Part shown: positions 18,235 to 25,762 of the stretch, piece after piece
Position numbering within the stretch: position 1 is the stretch's first letter
How the letters are laid out: each line of letters starts with the position of its first letter
Source of the DNA: Planktomarina sp.
GTDB taxonomy: Bacteria; Pseudomonadota; Alphaproteobacteria; Rhodobacterales; Rhodobacteraceae
Assembly (NCBI GenBank): GCA_016780825.1
Contig: JADHLF010000032.1
Coordinates: 1-30,311 of the forward strand
DNA: 30,311 nt
Reading direction: 5' to 3'
Made by a program: the position numbers and the translations under genes
Notes under the pieces: generated by a model
Told to the model about the DNA's origin: nothing
The model's input: only the letters and a program-made list of their open reading frames with translations
The model's database searches: none

Positions 18235-20547
18235 ATGAGTATTGAAACAATTTTTGACACAATGGACTATGGCACAGCCCCTGAGGATCGCAGCGTTGCG
18301 CTTCAGTGGATTGCCGATCGTGGCGGGCTTTTTGGCGCCTATGTCAATGGTGCCTTCGCCCCCGCGCGGGACGATTTGACCATCTGCAATCCTGCGACAG
18401 GCGAGAAGCTGGCGGGCGTGACCCTGTGCTCAAAAGATGAGGTGGCCGAGGCGGTGCGATGCGCGCGAGCTGCCCAGGCTGACTGGCAAGCCGCAGGAGG
18501 GCCGGCACGCGCCCGCGTGCTCTATGCGCTCGCACGTTTGATGCAAAAATACGCAAGATTGCTCGCCGTTATGGAATCTTTGGACAATGGCAAGCCCATC
18601 CGTGAAAGCCGGGATATTGATATCCCACTTGCCATTCGACATTTTTATCATCACGCCGGCCATGCACAATTGATGCCCACGGCCCTAGCGGATCGCGTGG
18701 CTTTGGGGGTCTGCGGACAAATTATCCCGTGGAATTTCCCCCTGCTCATGCTTGCGTGGAAAATCGCTCCCGCCTTGGCGATGGGCAATACAGTTGTTCT
18801 CAAGCCCGCCGAATATACGCCTATGACAGCCATGATCTTTGCCGATCTTTGCACCCAGGCCGGTGTGCCGCCGGGTGTGGTGAATATCGTCACTGGGGAC
18901 GGCAGCACAGGCGCCGCATTGGTCGATGCGAATGTGGACAAAATCGCCTTCACCGGCTCAACCTCAGTCGGGCGGCAAATTCAAGAGGCAACGGCCGGCA
19001 GCGGCAAATCCCTCACCCTCGAATTGGGCGGCAAATCCCCCTATATCGTCTTTGATGACGCCGATATCGACAGCGCCATCGAAGGGCTGGTGGATGCGAT
19101 ATGGTTCAACCAAGGCCAGGTTTGCTGTGCGGGATCGCGCCTGCTTATTCATGAAGCCATTGCTGATGATTTTCACGCCCGTTTGAAGGTGCGGATGGAT
19201 AAATTACGGATCGGCGACCCACTGGACAAATCTATAGATGTCGGTGCGATTGTTGATCCTATTCAACTGCACCAGATCAGGGCGCTGGTGCAGGCCAATA
19301 CCGCTGGGCAAACCTATCACGCCCAAACGCCGGTCCCCGAGGGCTGTTTTTACCCGCCCACTTTGATCACAGGCTTGCACCCGGCCGATACCCTGATGCA
19401 GGAAGAGATCTTTGGTCCGGTTTTGGTTTCAACCACCTTCCGCACCCCAGCGGAGGCCGTGGAGATTGCCAATAACAGCAAATACGGTTTGGCCGCGACG
19501 CTCTGGACCGAAAACATCAATCTTGCGCTGGAAATCGCCCCTAAGCTCGTGGGCGGTGTGGTCTGGGTCAACGCGACCAACCTGTTTGACGCTGCCGCCG
19601 GGTTCGGCGGCACGCGCGAAAGTGGATTTGGCCGCGAAGGCGGCTGGGAAGGGTTGCGCGCCTATAGCAAGCCCGCCAAAGCTTTGCCCGAACCGACCCG
19701 CATCGCGCCTTTCACCGGGCAAGGTGCCTCTGCCGATGAGATTGACCGAACCGCAAAACTTTTTATCGGTGGCAAACAGGCCCGGCCAGATGGGGGTTAC
19801 AGCCAAGCGATCTTCGGCCCCAATGGGCAATTGCTCGGCCATGCGCCCATCGCCAATCGCAAGGACATTCGCAACGCCGTACAAGCGCAATTGGCCTGCG
19901 GCTGGGGCAAAACAACCGGGCACTTGCGGGCACAAATTCTCTATTACATCGCCGAAAACCTCGCCGCCCAAACCGATAGGTTTGCAGAGCGCTTGGATGC
20001 TATGACGGGCTTGAACGCAGGTGCTGAGGAAGTGCGTGCAGCGGTCGATATCTTATTCACCTATGCCGCTTGGGCCGATAAATTCGAAGGCCGCGCCAAA
20101 TCTGTACCGATGCGCGCTGTGGCTCTCGCGATGCGTGAACCTGTGGGGGCGATCGCTGCTCTTTGTTCAGATCACCATCCCCTTCTGGGATTGGTCACGC
20201 CCATGGCTGCCGCGCTCAGCACAGGGAACTCGATAACCCTTTGCGCCAGCGCGCCTTTTCCTTTGGCAGCCACTGATTTCTCCCACATCCTTGAAGCATC
20301 CGACGTCCCAGCGGGCGCGGTGAATATCCTCACCGGTCCTCAGGCCGACCTCGCGCCCCATCTGGGCGCGCATATGGGGCTGGAAGCCGTGTGGTGTTTA
20401 TCAGGGGCGCAGCTCACTCAAGCGGTGCAGGCGCGCGCCAGCAGCAATATCAAACGCGTTTGGCAAGGGGCCGCACAAGACGATCACGACAGTTGGCTCG
20501 ATGAGGGCACAGAGATCAAAACCATCTGGATCCCCTACGGCGAGTAA
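18235..20547 (+). CDS. Two-domain aldehyde dehydrogenase, ALDH16 type
   Basis: A 770-residue protein made of a complete N-terminal aldehyde dehydrogenase and a degenerate second ALDH-like domain. The first domain has PWNFPLLMLAWKIAPALA, FTGSTSVGR, LELGGKSPY with Glu263, FNQGQVCCAGSRLL with catalytic Cys297, and GFGGTRESGFGREGG. From about residue 510 a second domain begins (LFIGGKQARPDGGYSQAI) that keeps the general fold pattern (REPVGAIAAL, PAGAVNILTG) but has no catalytic Cys or Glu block. This layout is that of the ALDH16 family, known from Rhodobacteraceae and from animals. It follows deoC after four bases, so acetaldehyde from deoxyribose 5-phosphate is a sensible substrate, though that is inferred. 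The frame is open into deoC, but ATG 18235 marks the real start. Confidence 0.92.
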   Translation: MSIETIFDTMDYGTAPEDRSVALQWIADRGGLFGAYVNGAFAPARDDLTICNPATGEKLAGVTLCSKDEVAEAVRCARAAQADWQAAGGPARARVLYALARLMQKYARLLAVMESLDNGKPIRESRDIDIPLAIRHFYHHAGHAQLMPTALADRVALGVCGQIIPWNFPLLMLAWKIAPALAMGNTVVLKPAEYTPMTAMIFADLCTQAGVPPGVVNIVTGDGSTGAALVDANVDKIAFTGSTSVGRQIQEATAGSGKSLTLELGGKSPYIVFDDADIDSAIEGLVDAIWFNQGQVCCAGSRLLIHEAIADDFHARLKVRMDKLRIGDPLDKSIDVGAIVDPIQLHQIRALVQANTAGQTYHAQTPVPEGCFYPPTLITGLHPADTLMQEEIFGPVLVSTTFRTPAEAVEIANNSKYGLAATLWTENINLALEIAPKLVGGVVWVNATNLFDAAAGFGGTRESGFGREGGWEGLRAYSKPAKALPEPTRIAPFTGQGASADEIDRTAKLFIGGKQARPDGGYSQAIFGPNGQLLGHAPIANRKDIRNAVQAQLACGWGKTTGHLRAQILYYIAENLAAQTDRFAERLDAMTGLNAGAEEVRAAVDILFTYAAWADKFEGRAKSVPMRAVALAMREPVGAIAALCSDHHPLLGLVTPMAAALSTGNSITLCASAPFPLAATDFSHILEASDVPAGAVNILTGPQADLAPHLGAHMGLEAVWCLSGAQLTQAVQARASSNIKRVWQGAAQDDHDSWLDEGTEIKTIWIPYGE

Positions 20548-20554
20548 TGCGGCA

Positions 20555-21172
20555 TTAGGTGCGGCGAAACCACCCTTTGACGCGGTCCGAAGCCTCCTCT
20601 GCCGTGGCATCAATCCGGTCAATGACGGGATCCACGCGCCGCGCCCAAAACCCGCGCAGCCTCACATAGACCGCCCAAAGAAAAGCGGCCAACACGAGCA
20701 GAAAGACAATATTGAACCAAGGGATCAACCGGACATCCGGTCCGGCGACCGGCGTGAGGCTAACGGCATTGGGGTAGATCGACCAAAATGTGTTGCGCCA
20801 TCCATAATGCCGCAAAATATACCATTCTGGCGCCTCTTTGCTGGAGACGGCATCTTCCACCTCGGCTTGGAGGTTTGAGCTGTCAAACTTGAAATAGGGC
20901 GGCCAGTTAAAGCCCGTGTCCTCGTTGCGATAGACGCTGACTTTGCCATTGGCTCGGACCGCATTAATCAACCGCAAATCCCGGTTTTGAGTTTGCGCTT
21001 CGCCACTTTGTGCTGCCGCATAGAACATACCCGTCCAGCCCGATAAGTCTTTGCGCAAAATCTCTGTGCCGGTGATACGCACAATATCGCGTTGGGGTAG
21101 ATTATAATGAAACACCGCAAGCACCAGCAGAGCCAATAGCACTTTCAAAATCCATCTTATTTTGACCAGCAT
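20555..21172 (-). CDS. DUF1523-type membrane protein
   Basis: A 205-residue protein resembling the DUF1523 family, of unknown function. A membrane helix lies at about residues 5-24 (ILKVLLALLVLAVF). A predicted periplasmic middle follows, with YNLPQRDIVRITGTEI, TQNRDLRLINAV, VSVYRNEDTGFNWPPYFKFD and YILRHYGWRNTFWSIYPNAV. A second helix lies at about 150-172 (WFNIVFLLVLAAFLWAVYV), and a charged amphipathic tail ends in VKGWFRRT. AGGAG eight bases before the ATG supports the start. Its 3' end lies only seven bases from the end of the convergent ALDH16 gene. No function is assigned. Confidence 0.85.
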   Translation of the reverse strand: MLVKIRWILKVLLALLVLAVFHYNLPQRDIVRITGTEILRKDLSGWTGMFYAAAQSGEAQTQNRDLRLINAVRANGKVSVYRNEDTGFNWPPYFKFDSSNLQAEVEDAVSSKEAPEWYILRHYGWRNTFWSIYPNAVSLTPVAGPDVRLIPWFNIVFLLVLAAFLWAVYVRLRGFWARRVDPVIDRIDATAEEASDRVKGWFRRT

Positions 21173-21266
21173 CCAAACCGCTCCTGTGGGGGTGTCTCAC
21201 CTTTGGACTATATAGGCGCACAATCTGCCAATCAGAAGCCCCTTGGCCATGATTTCCGCCGCGCCC

Positions 21267-21581
21267 TTATCCTTTACGCCGAATTCTCAGCGCCGTAATG
21301 ACATAGCAGATCATCAAAGCCGGTACCCAAACGGCTCCGGTCCCAACGGTCCAAATCACGCCGGCAAGGGCTGTATCTTGCCAAGGGGCTGGGATCAGTG
21401 ACGTGATCCAAAGGCAATGCCAGAGGAAAACCACCGCAAAGGCCCAGGCAAGAGCTACAGCCGCTTCTCGCCAAAATTCCCCAATCCCTTGCGGATCCCG
21501 CCGCCCGGCGCGGCACCCAAGATACAAGGCCGCAAGCACGGGAAAAGGCAGGGCGAATAAAAAATACATCAGCGCGTTCAC
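21267..21581 (-). CDS. Small hypothetical membrane protein
   Basis: A 104-residue protein, not recognised, with three likely membrane helices at about residues 3-23, 39-63 and 72-100 and a basic C-terminus (RIRRKG). The region between helices 1 and 2 is polar (GCRAGRRDPQGIGEFWRE). The annotated start is GTG at 21581; an ATG four codons later (21569) is an equally good choice and neither has a clear ribosome binding site. It lies 94 bases upstream of the DUF1523 gene on the same strand. The hydrophobic pattern supports a real gene; the competing longer frame on the same strand is rich in Arg/Cys/Trp and looks like a shadow. Confidence 0.65.
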   Translation of the reverse strand: MNALMYFLFALPFPVLAALYLGCRAGRRDPQGIGEFWREAAVALAWAFAVVFLWHCLWITSLIPAPWQDTALAGVIWTVGTGAVWVPALMICYVITALRIRRKG

Positions 21582-21703
21582 ACCTGTTGTGAGCTTTTAT
21601 GCGCCTAGTATTACGCCCAAGACGAAGGGTGTAAAGCATCGACACCGCCCAATGGTGGCGCACTCTGCGGGCGGGCATCCCTAAGGGAGGATTTATATTG
21701 CCA

Positions 21704-21723
21704 ATGCGCACCCAGTTGCGCAT
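21704..21723. promoter_or_regulatory. Inverted repeat, possible operator upstream of the SDR gene
   Basis: ATGCGCA at 21704-21710 and TGCGCAT at 21717-21723 form a perfect 7-bp inverted repeat around a 6-base spacer, 27 bases before the SDR start. Its size and spacing fit a dimeric repressor site or a small hairpin in the leader. It overlaps a possible short leader ORF (21698-21760). Confidence 0.35.
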
Positions 21724-21749
21724 CTTAAGATCATCAGGGGGAGGCAAAT

Positions 21750-22490
21750 ATGCGACTTGAGGGAAAAACCGCGATTGTAACAGGGGCGGGTTCAGGATTT
21801 GGAGCCGGCATTGCTCAACAATTTGCTGCCGAAGGTGCAACAGTGATGGTCGCCGACATCAATCTGGATGCCGCGCAAGCCATCGCAGAGCCGCTTGGAG
21901 CGACGGCGCAGCATGTGGATGTCGCGCGCGATGCCTCTGTCGCCCAGATGATCGGCGCGGCGCAGGCCCTTTGGGGGCGGATTGATATTCTGGTCAACAA
22001 TGCTGGCATCACCCATTTGCCGCAAGCGATGGAGCAAGTGAGCGAAGCAGAGTTTGATCAGGTCTTCGCCGTGAATGCCAAATCCGTTTTCTTGACCGCA
22101 CGCCATCTTGTGCCGCTGCTCAAGCGCCAAAGGTCGGGCGCCATCTTGAATATTGCCTCAACCGCCGGCGTATCGCCCAGACCAAATTTGAATTGGTATA
22201 ATGCCTCAAAAGGCTAGATAATTACCGCGACCAAAGCCATGGCCGTTGAGCTGGCGCCTTTTAACATTCGGGTCAATGCGCTCAATCCTGTGGCCGGCGA
22301 AACACCATTGCTCGCCAGTTTCATGGGAGAAGACACGCCGGAGATGCGGGCAAAATTTCTCTCGACTATTCCACTCGGACGGTTTTCAACGCCGCAGGAT
22401 ATGGGCCATGCCGCCAGCTTTCTGTGCTCTGATGAAGCCAGTATGATCACCGGAGTGGCGCTGGAAGTTGACGGCGGGCGCTGCATTTGA
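21750..22490 (+). pseudogene. SDR-family oxidoreductase gene interrupted by an in-frame TAG
   Basis: The frame encodes a classical 246-residue short-chain dehydrogenase if one stop is ignored. The N-terminal part has VTGAGSGFGAG (coenzyme binding), ILVNNAG, and the catalytic Ser and YNASK (Tyr150, Lys154). Codon 156 is TAG (22215-22217). Beyond it the same frame continues without shift as IITATKAMAVELAPFNIRVN and ends in the usual VDGG motif plus RCI. The position after YxxxKG is commonly Trp in close SDR relatives, so TGG to TAG is the simplest change. The truncated 155-residue product would lack the substrate-binding half. Ribosome binding site GGGGGAGG at 21737-21744 is intact and no other lesion is seen, so the mutation is recent, or it is a base-calling error. 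Intended substrate unknown. Confidence 0.85.
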
Positions 22491-22810
22491 ACCCGCCCAG
22501 TTCCATAGGCCAAACTGCGGATATCTATGCCGGGCGCTTTGCCAACCAACGCCAAGTGTTCACACATTTGCGCAGCACAGCCGGCATGGCGTTTATTCCA
22601 GATCGTGTCGAGGTAATTTGCAATGAAAACCCAGAACCAAGACTGGTGCATTGGTTTTCGCAGGGCGATAGCGCAGCTATTGAAGATCGTTTGGGGCTTC
22701 ACACCACATGCGTCATCATCTTTGAACATGCGCAAGCAGAGCTGGACACGAATGGAACAGATCGCTTGACCTATCTCGGCTCTTTCGTGGCTTTGCGCCA
22801 CAGACCCTAA
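22487..22810 (+). CDS. Hypothetical small protein
   Basis: A 107-residue frame that is not recognised. It would start at TTG 22487, overlapping the stop of the broken SDR gene (TTGA), and ends four bases into the 3' end of the convergent hydrolase gene. The composition is globular rather than shadow-like (for example LVHWFSQGDSAAIEDRLGLH, CVIIFEHAQAEL) and codon use resembles the neighbours. There is no ribosome binding site for the TTG, so translation would rely on coupling to the SDR. If the SDR stop is real, coupling would be lost. No membrane segment or signal peptide. Confidence 0.5.
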   Translation: MNPPSSIGQTADIYAGRFANQRQVFTHLRSTAGMAFIPDRVEVICNENPEPRLVHWFSQGDSAAIEDRLGLHTTCVIIFEHAQAELDTNGTDRLTYLGSFVALRHRP

Positions 22811-23610
22811 GACGACCGCCCCAGTATTGCGTCAAGCAAGTGACTTTCGGGATCCTCCAGGCCGGCGATGATGTCAAAATGATGCTTTTTTGGCTCAATC
22901 GTCAGATCCGATAGCCAATTTTCTGCCAAAAGTCGCGCTTGCTCTAGAAACGCAGGCCGCTCATCCGCACCAACCCAAACATGCGCGCGCATGGTTTTTG
23001 GAGCTGGGTGCAAGGCCGGGCTTTCGGCCTGGGCAATATCCTCGGTCAAACCTAAGGGTTCGCTCATCGCTGTGTGCATTAATGGCCGCAGATCAGAAAC
23101 CGGCGATATCGGCACAATGGTCTGGATGCGCGCGCGCACCTCAGACGACAGGCCGCTGTCCAGCTGCCCCATACGCGCCACCAAATGCCCCCCAGCCGAG
23201 TGGCCCGCCAAAACAATCGGCCCGGGGATCCGATGGGCGATCTGACCTATGGCCAGGGCCACCGACTGCGTCATCTCCGGGATCGATGCACCAGGGGCCA
23301 AGGGATAACTGGGCAAGGCCACCGCCCAATCGCGCGCGCAGGCGCCTTGCGCCAAATGAGAAAAATCTCGCCGCCCGAATCGCAACCAGTAGCCACCATG
23401 CACGAAGATCATTAGGCCGATCGGGCGTCCTGCAGGAAAAAACAGGTCAAAGGCTTGATCTGGATGCGCCCCATAGGGCTGGTTCAACTGCGCGCGGCCC
23501 AGAGTATGCTCTGCGTCTCGATAGCTGCGCGCGGTTTCATCCCAATGGGTTAAAAACTTGTCTGCGTCGGGAATATAGGCGGCATTTGCATAGGCATCAT
23601 CAAGGTTCAC
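22807..23610 (-). CDS. Alpha/beta hydrolase, arylformamidase (kynurenine formamidase)-like
   Basis: A 267-residue alpha/beta hydrolase. It has HGGYW at residues 71-75 (oxyanion hole), the nucleophile elbow LAGHSAGGH with Ser138, the likely acid Asp216 in VWVGADERPAF, and His244 in KKHHFDIIAG. The HGGYW motif and the N-terminal DDAYANAAYIPDADKF stretch are characteristic of arylformamidase-like hydrolases, which hydrolyse N-formylkynurenine or related formamides and esters. No other kynurenine pathway gene is nearby, so the substrate is open. The start is GTG 23610, with GAGGAG seven bases upstream. A longer frame to 23652 has no such signal. It is transcribed divergently from gabD, with 65 bases between. 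Confidence 0.85.
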   Translation of the reverse strand: MNLDDAYANAAYIPDADKFLTHWDETARSYRDAEHTLGRAQLNQPYGAHPDQAFDLFFPAGRPIGLMIFVHGGYWLRFGRRDFSHLAQGACARDWAVALPSYPLAPGASIPEMTQSVALAIGQIAHRIPGPIVLAGHSAGGHLVARMGQLDSGLSSEVRARIQTIVPISPVSDLRPLMHTAMSEPLGLTEDIAQAESPALHPAPKTMRAHVWVGADERPAFLEQARLLAENWLSDLTIEPKKHHFDIIAGLEDPESHLLDAILGRSS

Positions 23611-23675
23611 TGCTCTTCTCCTCTGGACAAATAAGCGATCAAATGGTCTCACATCGTTAACCTAGGGAGGCAAAA

Positions 23676-25151
23676 ATGCTTGATTCATCCACAGATCTAA
23701 AATCCATGCTCTCGGACCCCAGCTTGCTGCAAACGCAAGCCTTCATCAACAACCAATGGGTTGATGGGGAAAATGGCGCAACCTTTGCCGTCTCAAACCC
23801 GGCGCGCGGTGATGTGATCGCACAGGTCGCAGACCTTTCGCGGGCAGATTTGGCACGGGCAATTGACGGCGCAGAGGCAGCACAAAAGAAATGGGCCGCG
23901 CAAACTGCAAAGGAACGCTGCAATATCCTGCGCAACTGGTATAATTTGATGATGGAACATCAGTCTGATTTGGCTATGATCCTCACCGCGGAAATGGGCA
24001 AACCCCTTGCAGAAGCCATGGGAGAAATTGCCTATGGTGCGTCCTTCGTCGAATTTTTCGCCGAAGAGGCCAAGCGCAACTATGGTGAAACCATTCCGGG
24101 TCATCAGGCCGACAAACGGATTACCGTCATAAAGCAGCCCATCGGCGTGGCAGCTTCAATCACGCCTTGGAATTTCCCCAATGCGATGATCACCCGCAAA
24201 GCAGCACCCGCTTTGGCCGCAGGCTGCGCTTTCGTCGCCCGGCCTTCGGAATTGACCCCATTGTCCGCTTTGGCTCTGGGGGTCTTGGCACAGCGCGCCG
24301 GCTTGCCCCCAGGGATATTGCAAATTGTGCCCTCCAATGACGCTTCCGCTTCGGGCAAGGAGTTTTGCGAAAATTCAAAAGTGCGCAAACTCACCTTCAC
24401 TGGCTCAACCCGCGTTGGACGCATTCTTTTGGGCCAAGCCGCCGAACAGGTGAAAAAATGCTCCATGGAGCTGGGCGGCAATGCCCCCTTTATTGTCTTT
24501 GACGATGCAGATCTTGATGAGGCGGTGATCGGCGCCATGGCCTGTAAGTTCCGCAACAATGGCCAGACCTGTGTCTGTGCCAACCGGATTTATGTGCAAG
24601 CTGGCGTCTACGAGGAATTCACCAAACGCTTCAAAGTGGCGGTTGAAGCCATGAAAGTCGGCGATGGGTTTGCAGGTGCGGACCTTGGCCCGCTGATCTC
24701 AAAGCCAGCTCTGAACAAGGTTCAGGAACATATCGCCGATGCGCTGTCCAAGGGCGCGGTTGTTGCAACTGGCGGCAAGCCGCATGATCTGGGTGGCACC
24801 TTCTTTGAGCCAACCATCCTGACGGGCGTGACGCAAGATATGACCGTGAGCAAGGAAGAGACATTCGGCCCCATGGCGCCTCTTTTCAAATTTGAGACTG
24901 AAGACGATGTGATCGCCATGGCCAATGATACGATTTTCGGCCTGGCCGCCTATTTCTATGCCAAAGACCTGAGCCGCGTGTATAAAGTCGCCGAAGCGTT
25001 AGAATATGGCATTATCGGCGTGAATACAGGCATCATCTCAACCGAGGTCGCGCCCTTTGGCGGGGTCAAACAATCCGGTCTTGGCCGGGAGGGCAGCCAT
25101 CATGGCATGGATGAATATCTTGAGCTGAAATATATCTGCATGTCGGTCTAA
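23676..25151 (+). CDS. gabD: Succinate-semialdehyde dehydrogenase, GabD type
   Basis: A 491-residue aldehyde dehydrogenase of the succinate-semialdehyde branch, oxidising succinate semialdehyde to succinate at the end of 4-aminobutyrate and related catabolism. Landmarks are ITPWNFPNAMITRKAAPALAAG, FTGSTRVGR, MELGGNAPFIVFDDAD with Glu265, FRNNGQTCVCANRIYVQ with catalytic Cys299, and PFGGVKQSGLGREGSHHG. Length and motifs match GabD closely. The usual Lys before the PSELTP turn is Arg189 (VARPSELTP), which could influence NAD versus NADP preference. AGGGAGG five bases before ATG 23676 fixes the start. A strong terminator follows. The aminotransferase of region 2 could supply such semialdehydes, but the genes are far apart. 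Confidence 0.93.
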   Translation: MLDSSTDLKSMLSDPSLLQTQAFINNQWVDGENGATFAVSNPARGDVIAQVADLSRADLARAIDGAEAAQKKWAAQTAKERCNILRNWYNLMMEHQSDLAMILTAEMGKPLAEAMGEIAYGASFVEFFAEEAKRNYGETIPGHQADKRITVIKQPIGVAASITPWNFPNAMITRKAAPALAAGCAFVARPSELTPLSALALGVLAQRAGLPPGILQIVPSNDASASGKEFCENSKVRKLTFTGSTRVGRILLGQAAEQVKKCSMELGGNAPFIVFDDADLDEAVIGAMACKFRNNGQTCVCANRIYVQAGVYEEFTKRFKVAVEAMKVGDGFAGADLGPLISKPALNKVQEHIADALSKGAVVATGGKPHDLGGTFFEPTILTGVTQDMTVSKEETFGPMAPLFKFETEDDVIAMANDTIFGLAAYFYAKDLSRVYKVAEALEYGIIGVNTGIISTEVAPFGGVKQSGLGREGSHHGMDEYLELKYICMSV

Positions 25152-25168
25152 GAGAACCGCCGTAAAGG

Positions 25169-25194
25169 AAAAGGCAGGGGCATCCCTGCCTTTT
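25169..25194 (+). terminator. Intrinsic terminator after gabD
   Basis: AAAAGGCAGGG at 25169-25179 and CCCTGCCTTTT at 25184-25194 make a perfect 11-bp hairpin with the 4-base loop GCAT, starting 17 bases after the gabD stop. The stem ends in TTTT on the plus strand and, by symmetry, also on the minus strand, so it can also end transcripts of the convergent hsp20 gene. Confidence 0.9.
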
Positions 25195-25215
25195 CGGGTC
25201 AGCGCATTAATCAGA

Positions 25216-25671
25216 TCATTCCGGGCTAGCTTCCACCTGCAACGGGGATTTCGATTCAATGAGGATGCGCCGCGGTTTGAGGGCCTCTGGCACCTCACGG
25301 ATCAAATCAATATGCAGCATGCCATCCTCATAGCTGGCGCCGACCGCACGCACGTGATCGGCCAGATGAAACTGCCGCTCAAAGGCGCGTGTGGCAATAC
25401 CGCGGTGCAAATAGGTCTTATTATCTTCGGCTTTCGGCTTACGCGCTGAAACGCTTAAGATTTTTTCCTTAACTTCAATTTCCAGATCCGCCTCTGAAAA
25501 CCCTGCTGCTGCGATGGAAATGCGATATCCATCTTCTCCCGTTTTCTCTATGTTATAGGGCGGGTAGCTGGATTGTCCGCCCTCATGGGCCGACACTCGG
25601 TCGAGCAGATCAGCAATTTGATCAAAGCCAATACTGGCACGATAAAGCGGTGCAAAGTCAAACGAACGCAT
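25216..25671 (-). CDS. Hsp20-family small heat-shock protein
   Basis: A 151-residue small heat-shock chaperone of the IbpA/HspA class, which holds unfolding proteins in a refoldable state. The N-terminal MRSFDFAPLYRASIGFDQIADLLDR motif region is typical of class A proteobacterial members. The alpha-crystallin domain spans about residues 38-130, with PPYNIEKTGEDGYRISIAAA, ILSVSARK, HRGIATRAFERQFHLADHV and the A-x-x-x-x-G-x-L-type strand YEDGMLHIDLIREVPE. A short C-terminal extension follows. The Shine-Dalgarno sequence AGGA (25679-25682 on the plus strand as TCCT) lies inside a predicted hairpin, and an RpoH-like promoter lies about 90 bases upstream, so both transcription and translation look heat-controlled. 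Converges with gabD across a bidirectional terminator. Confidence 0.95.
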   Translation of the reverse strand: MRSFDFAPLYRASIGFDQIADLLDRVSAHEGGQSSYPPYNIEKTGEDGYRISIAAAGFSEADLEIEVKEKILSVSARKPKAEDNKTYLHRGIATRAFERQFHLADHVRAVGASYEDGMLHIDLIREVPEALKPRRILIESKSPLQVEASPE

Positions 25672-25757
25672 AGGAGTATCCTTTCAAAAGCGAGTCCAAT
25701 TCGGCCACCCCATTCGGGCATAGCCAGATAAATTTTAGATCCCCATTCGGGCGATCT
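25672..25757 (-). ncRNA. ROSE-like RNA thermometer in the hsp20 leader
   Basis: The predicted leader of about 85 bases folds into three successive hairpins on the minus strand. Hairpin 1 (25737-25757) pairs AGAUC with GAUCU and CCC with GGG around a GAAU loop, with one bulged G. Hairpin 2 (25703-25725) repeats the CCC-GAAU-GGG apex with GGCU/GGCC below. Hairpin 3 (25673-25697) pairs UCGCU (25689-25693) with the Shine-Dalgarno AGGA (25679-25682), leaving the middle G bulged, with GGA/UCC below; it ends two bases before the AUG. This U[U/C]GCU-AGGA arrangement is the defining feature of ROSE thermometers, known in leaders of small heat-shock genes of alphaproteobacteria. The folds were drawn by hand, without energy calculation. 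Confidence 0.62.
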
Positions 25758-25762
25758 TCATC

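Noticed and set aside
21274..21840. Minus-strand frame of 188 codons over the small membrane protein gene
   Set aside because: It overlaps the start of the SDR gene and the 104-residue membrane protein; composition is Arg/Trp/Cys-rich, typical of a shadow frame.
22214..22801. Minus-strand frame of 195 codons opposite the SDR end and the small ORF
   Set aside because: It is antisense to the clearly homologous SDR C-terminal half and has no motif; the plus-strand reading is better supported.
22890..23660. Plus-strand frame of 256 codons
   Set aside because: It mirrors the alpha/beta hydrolase gene; Pro/Arg/Ser-rich translation without a recognisable fold, and it would overlap the gabD promoter region.
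25708..25752. CCCCATTC copies as plus-strand sigma-32 -10 boxes
   Set aside because: They resemble the enterobacterial -10 CCCCAT, but lack a CTTGAA at suitable distance upstream on that strand and no plus-strand gene follows.
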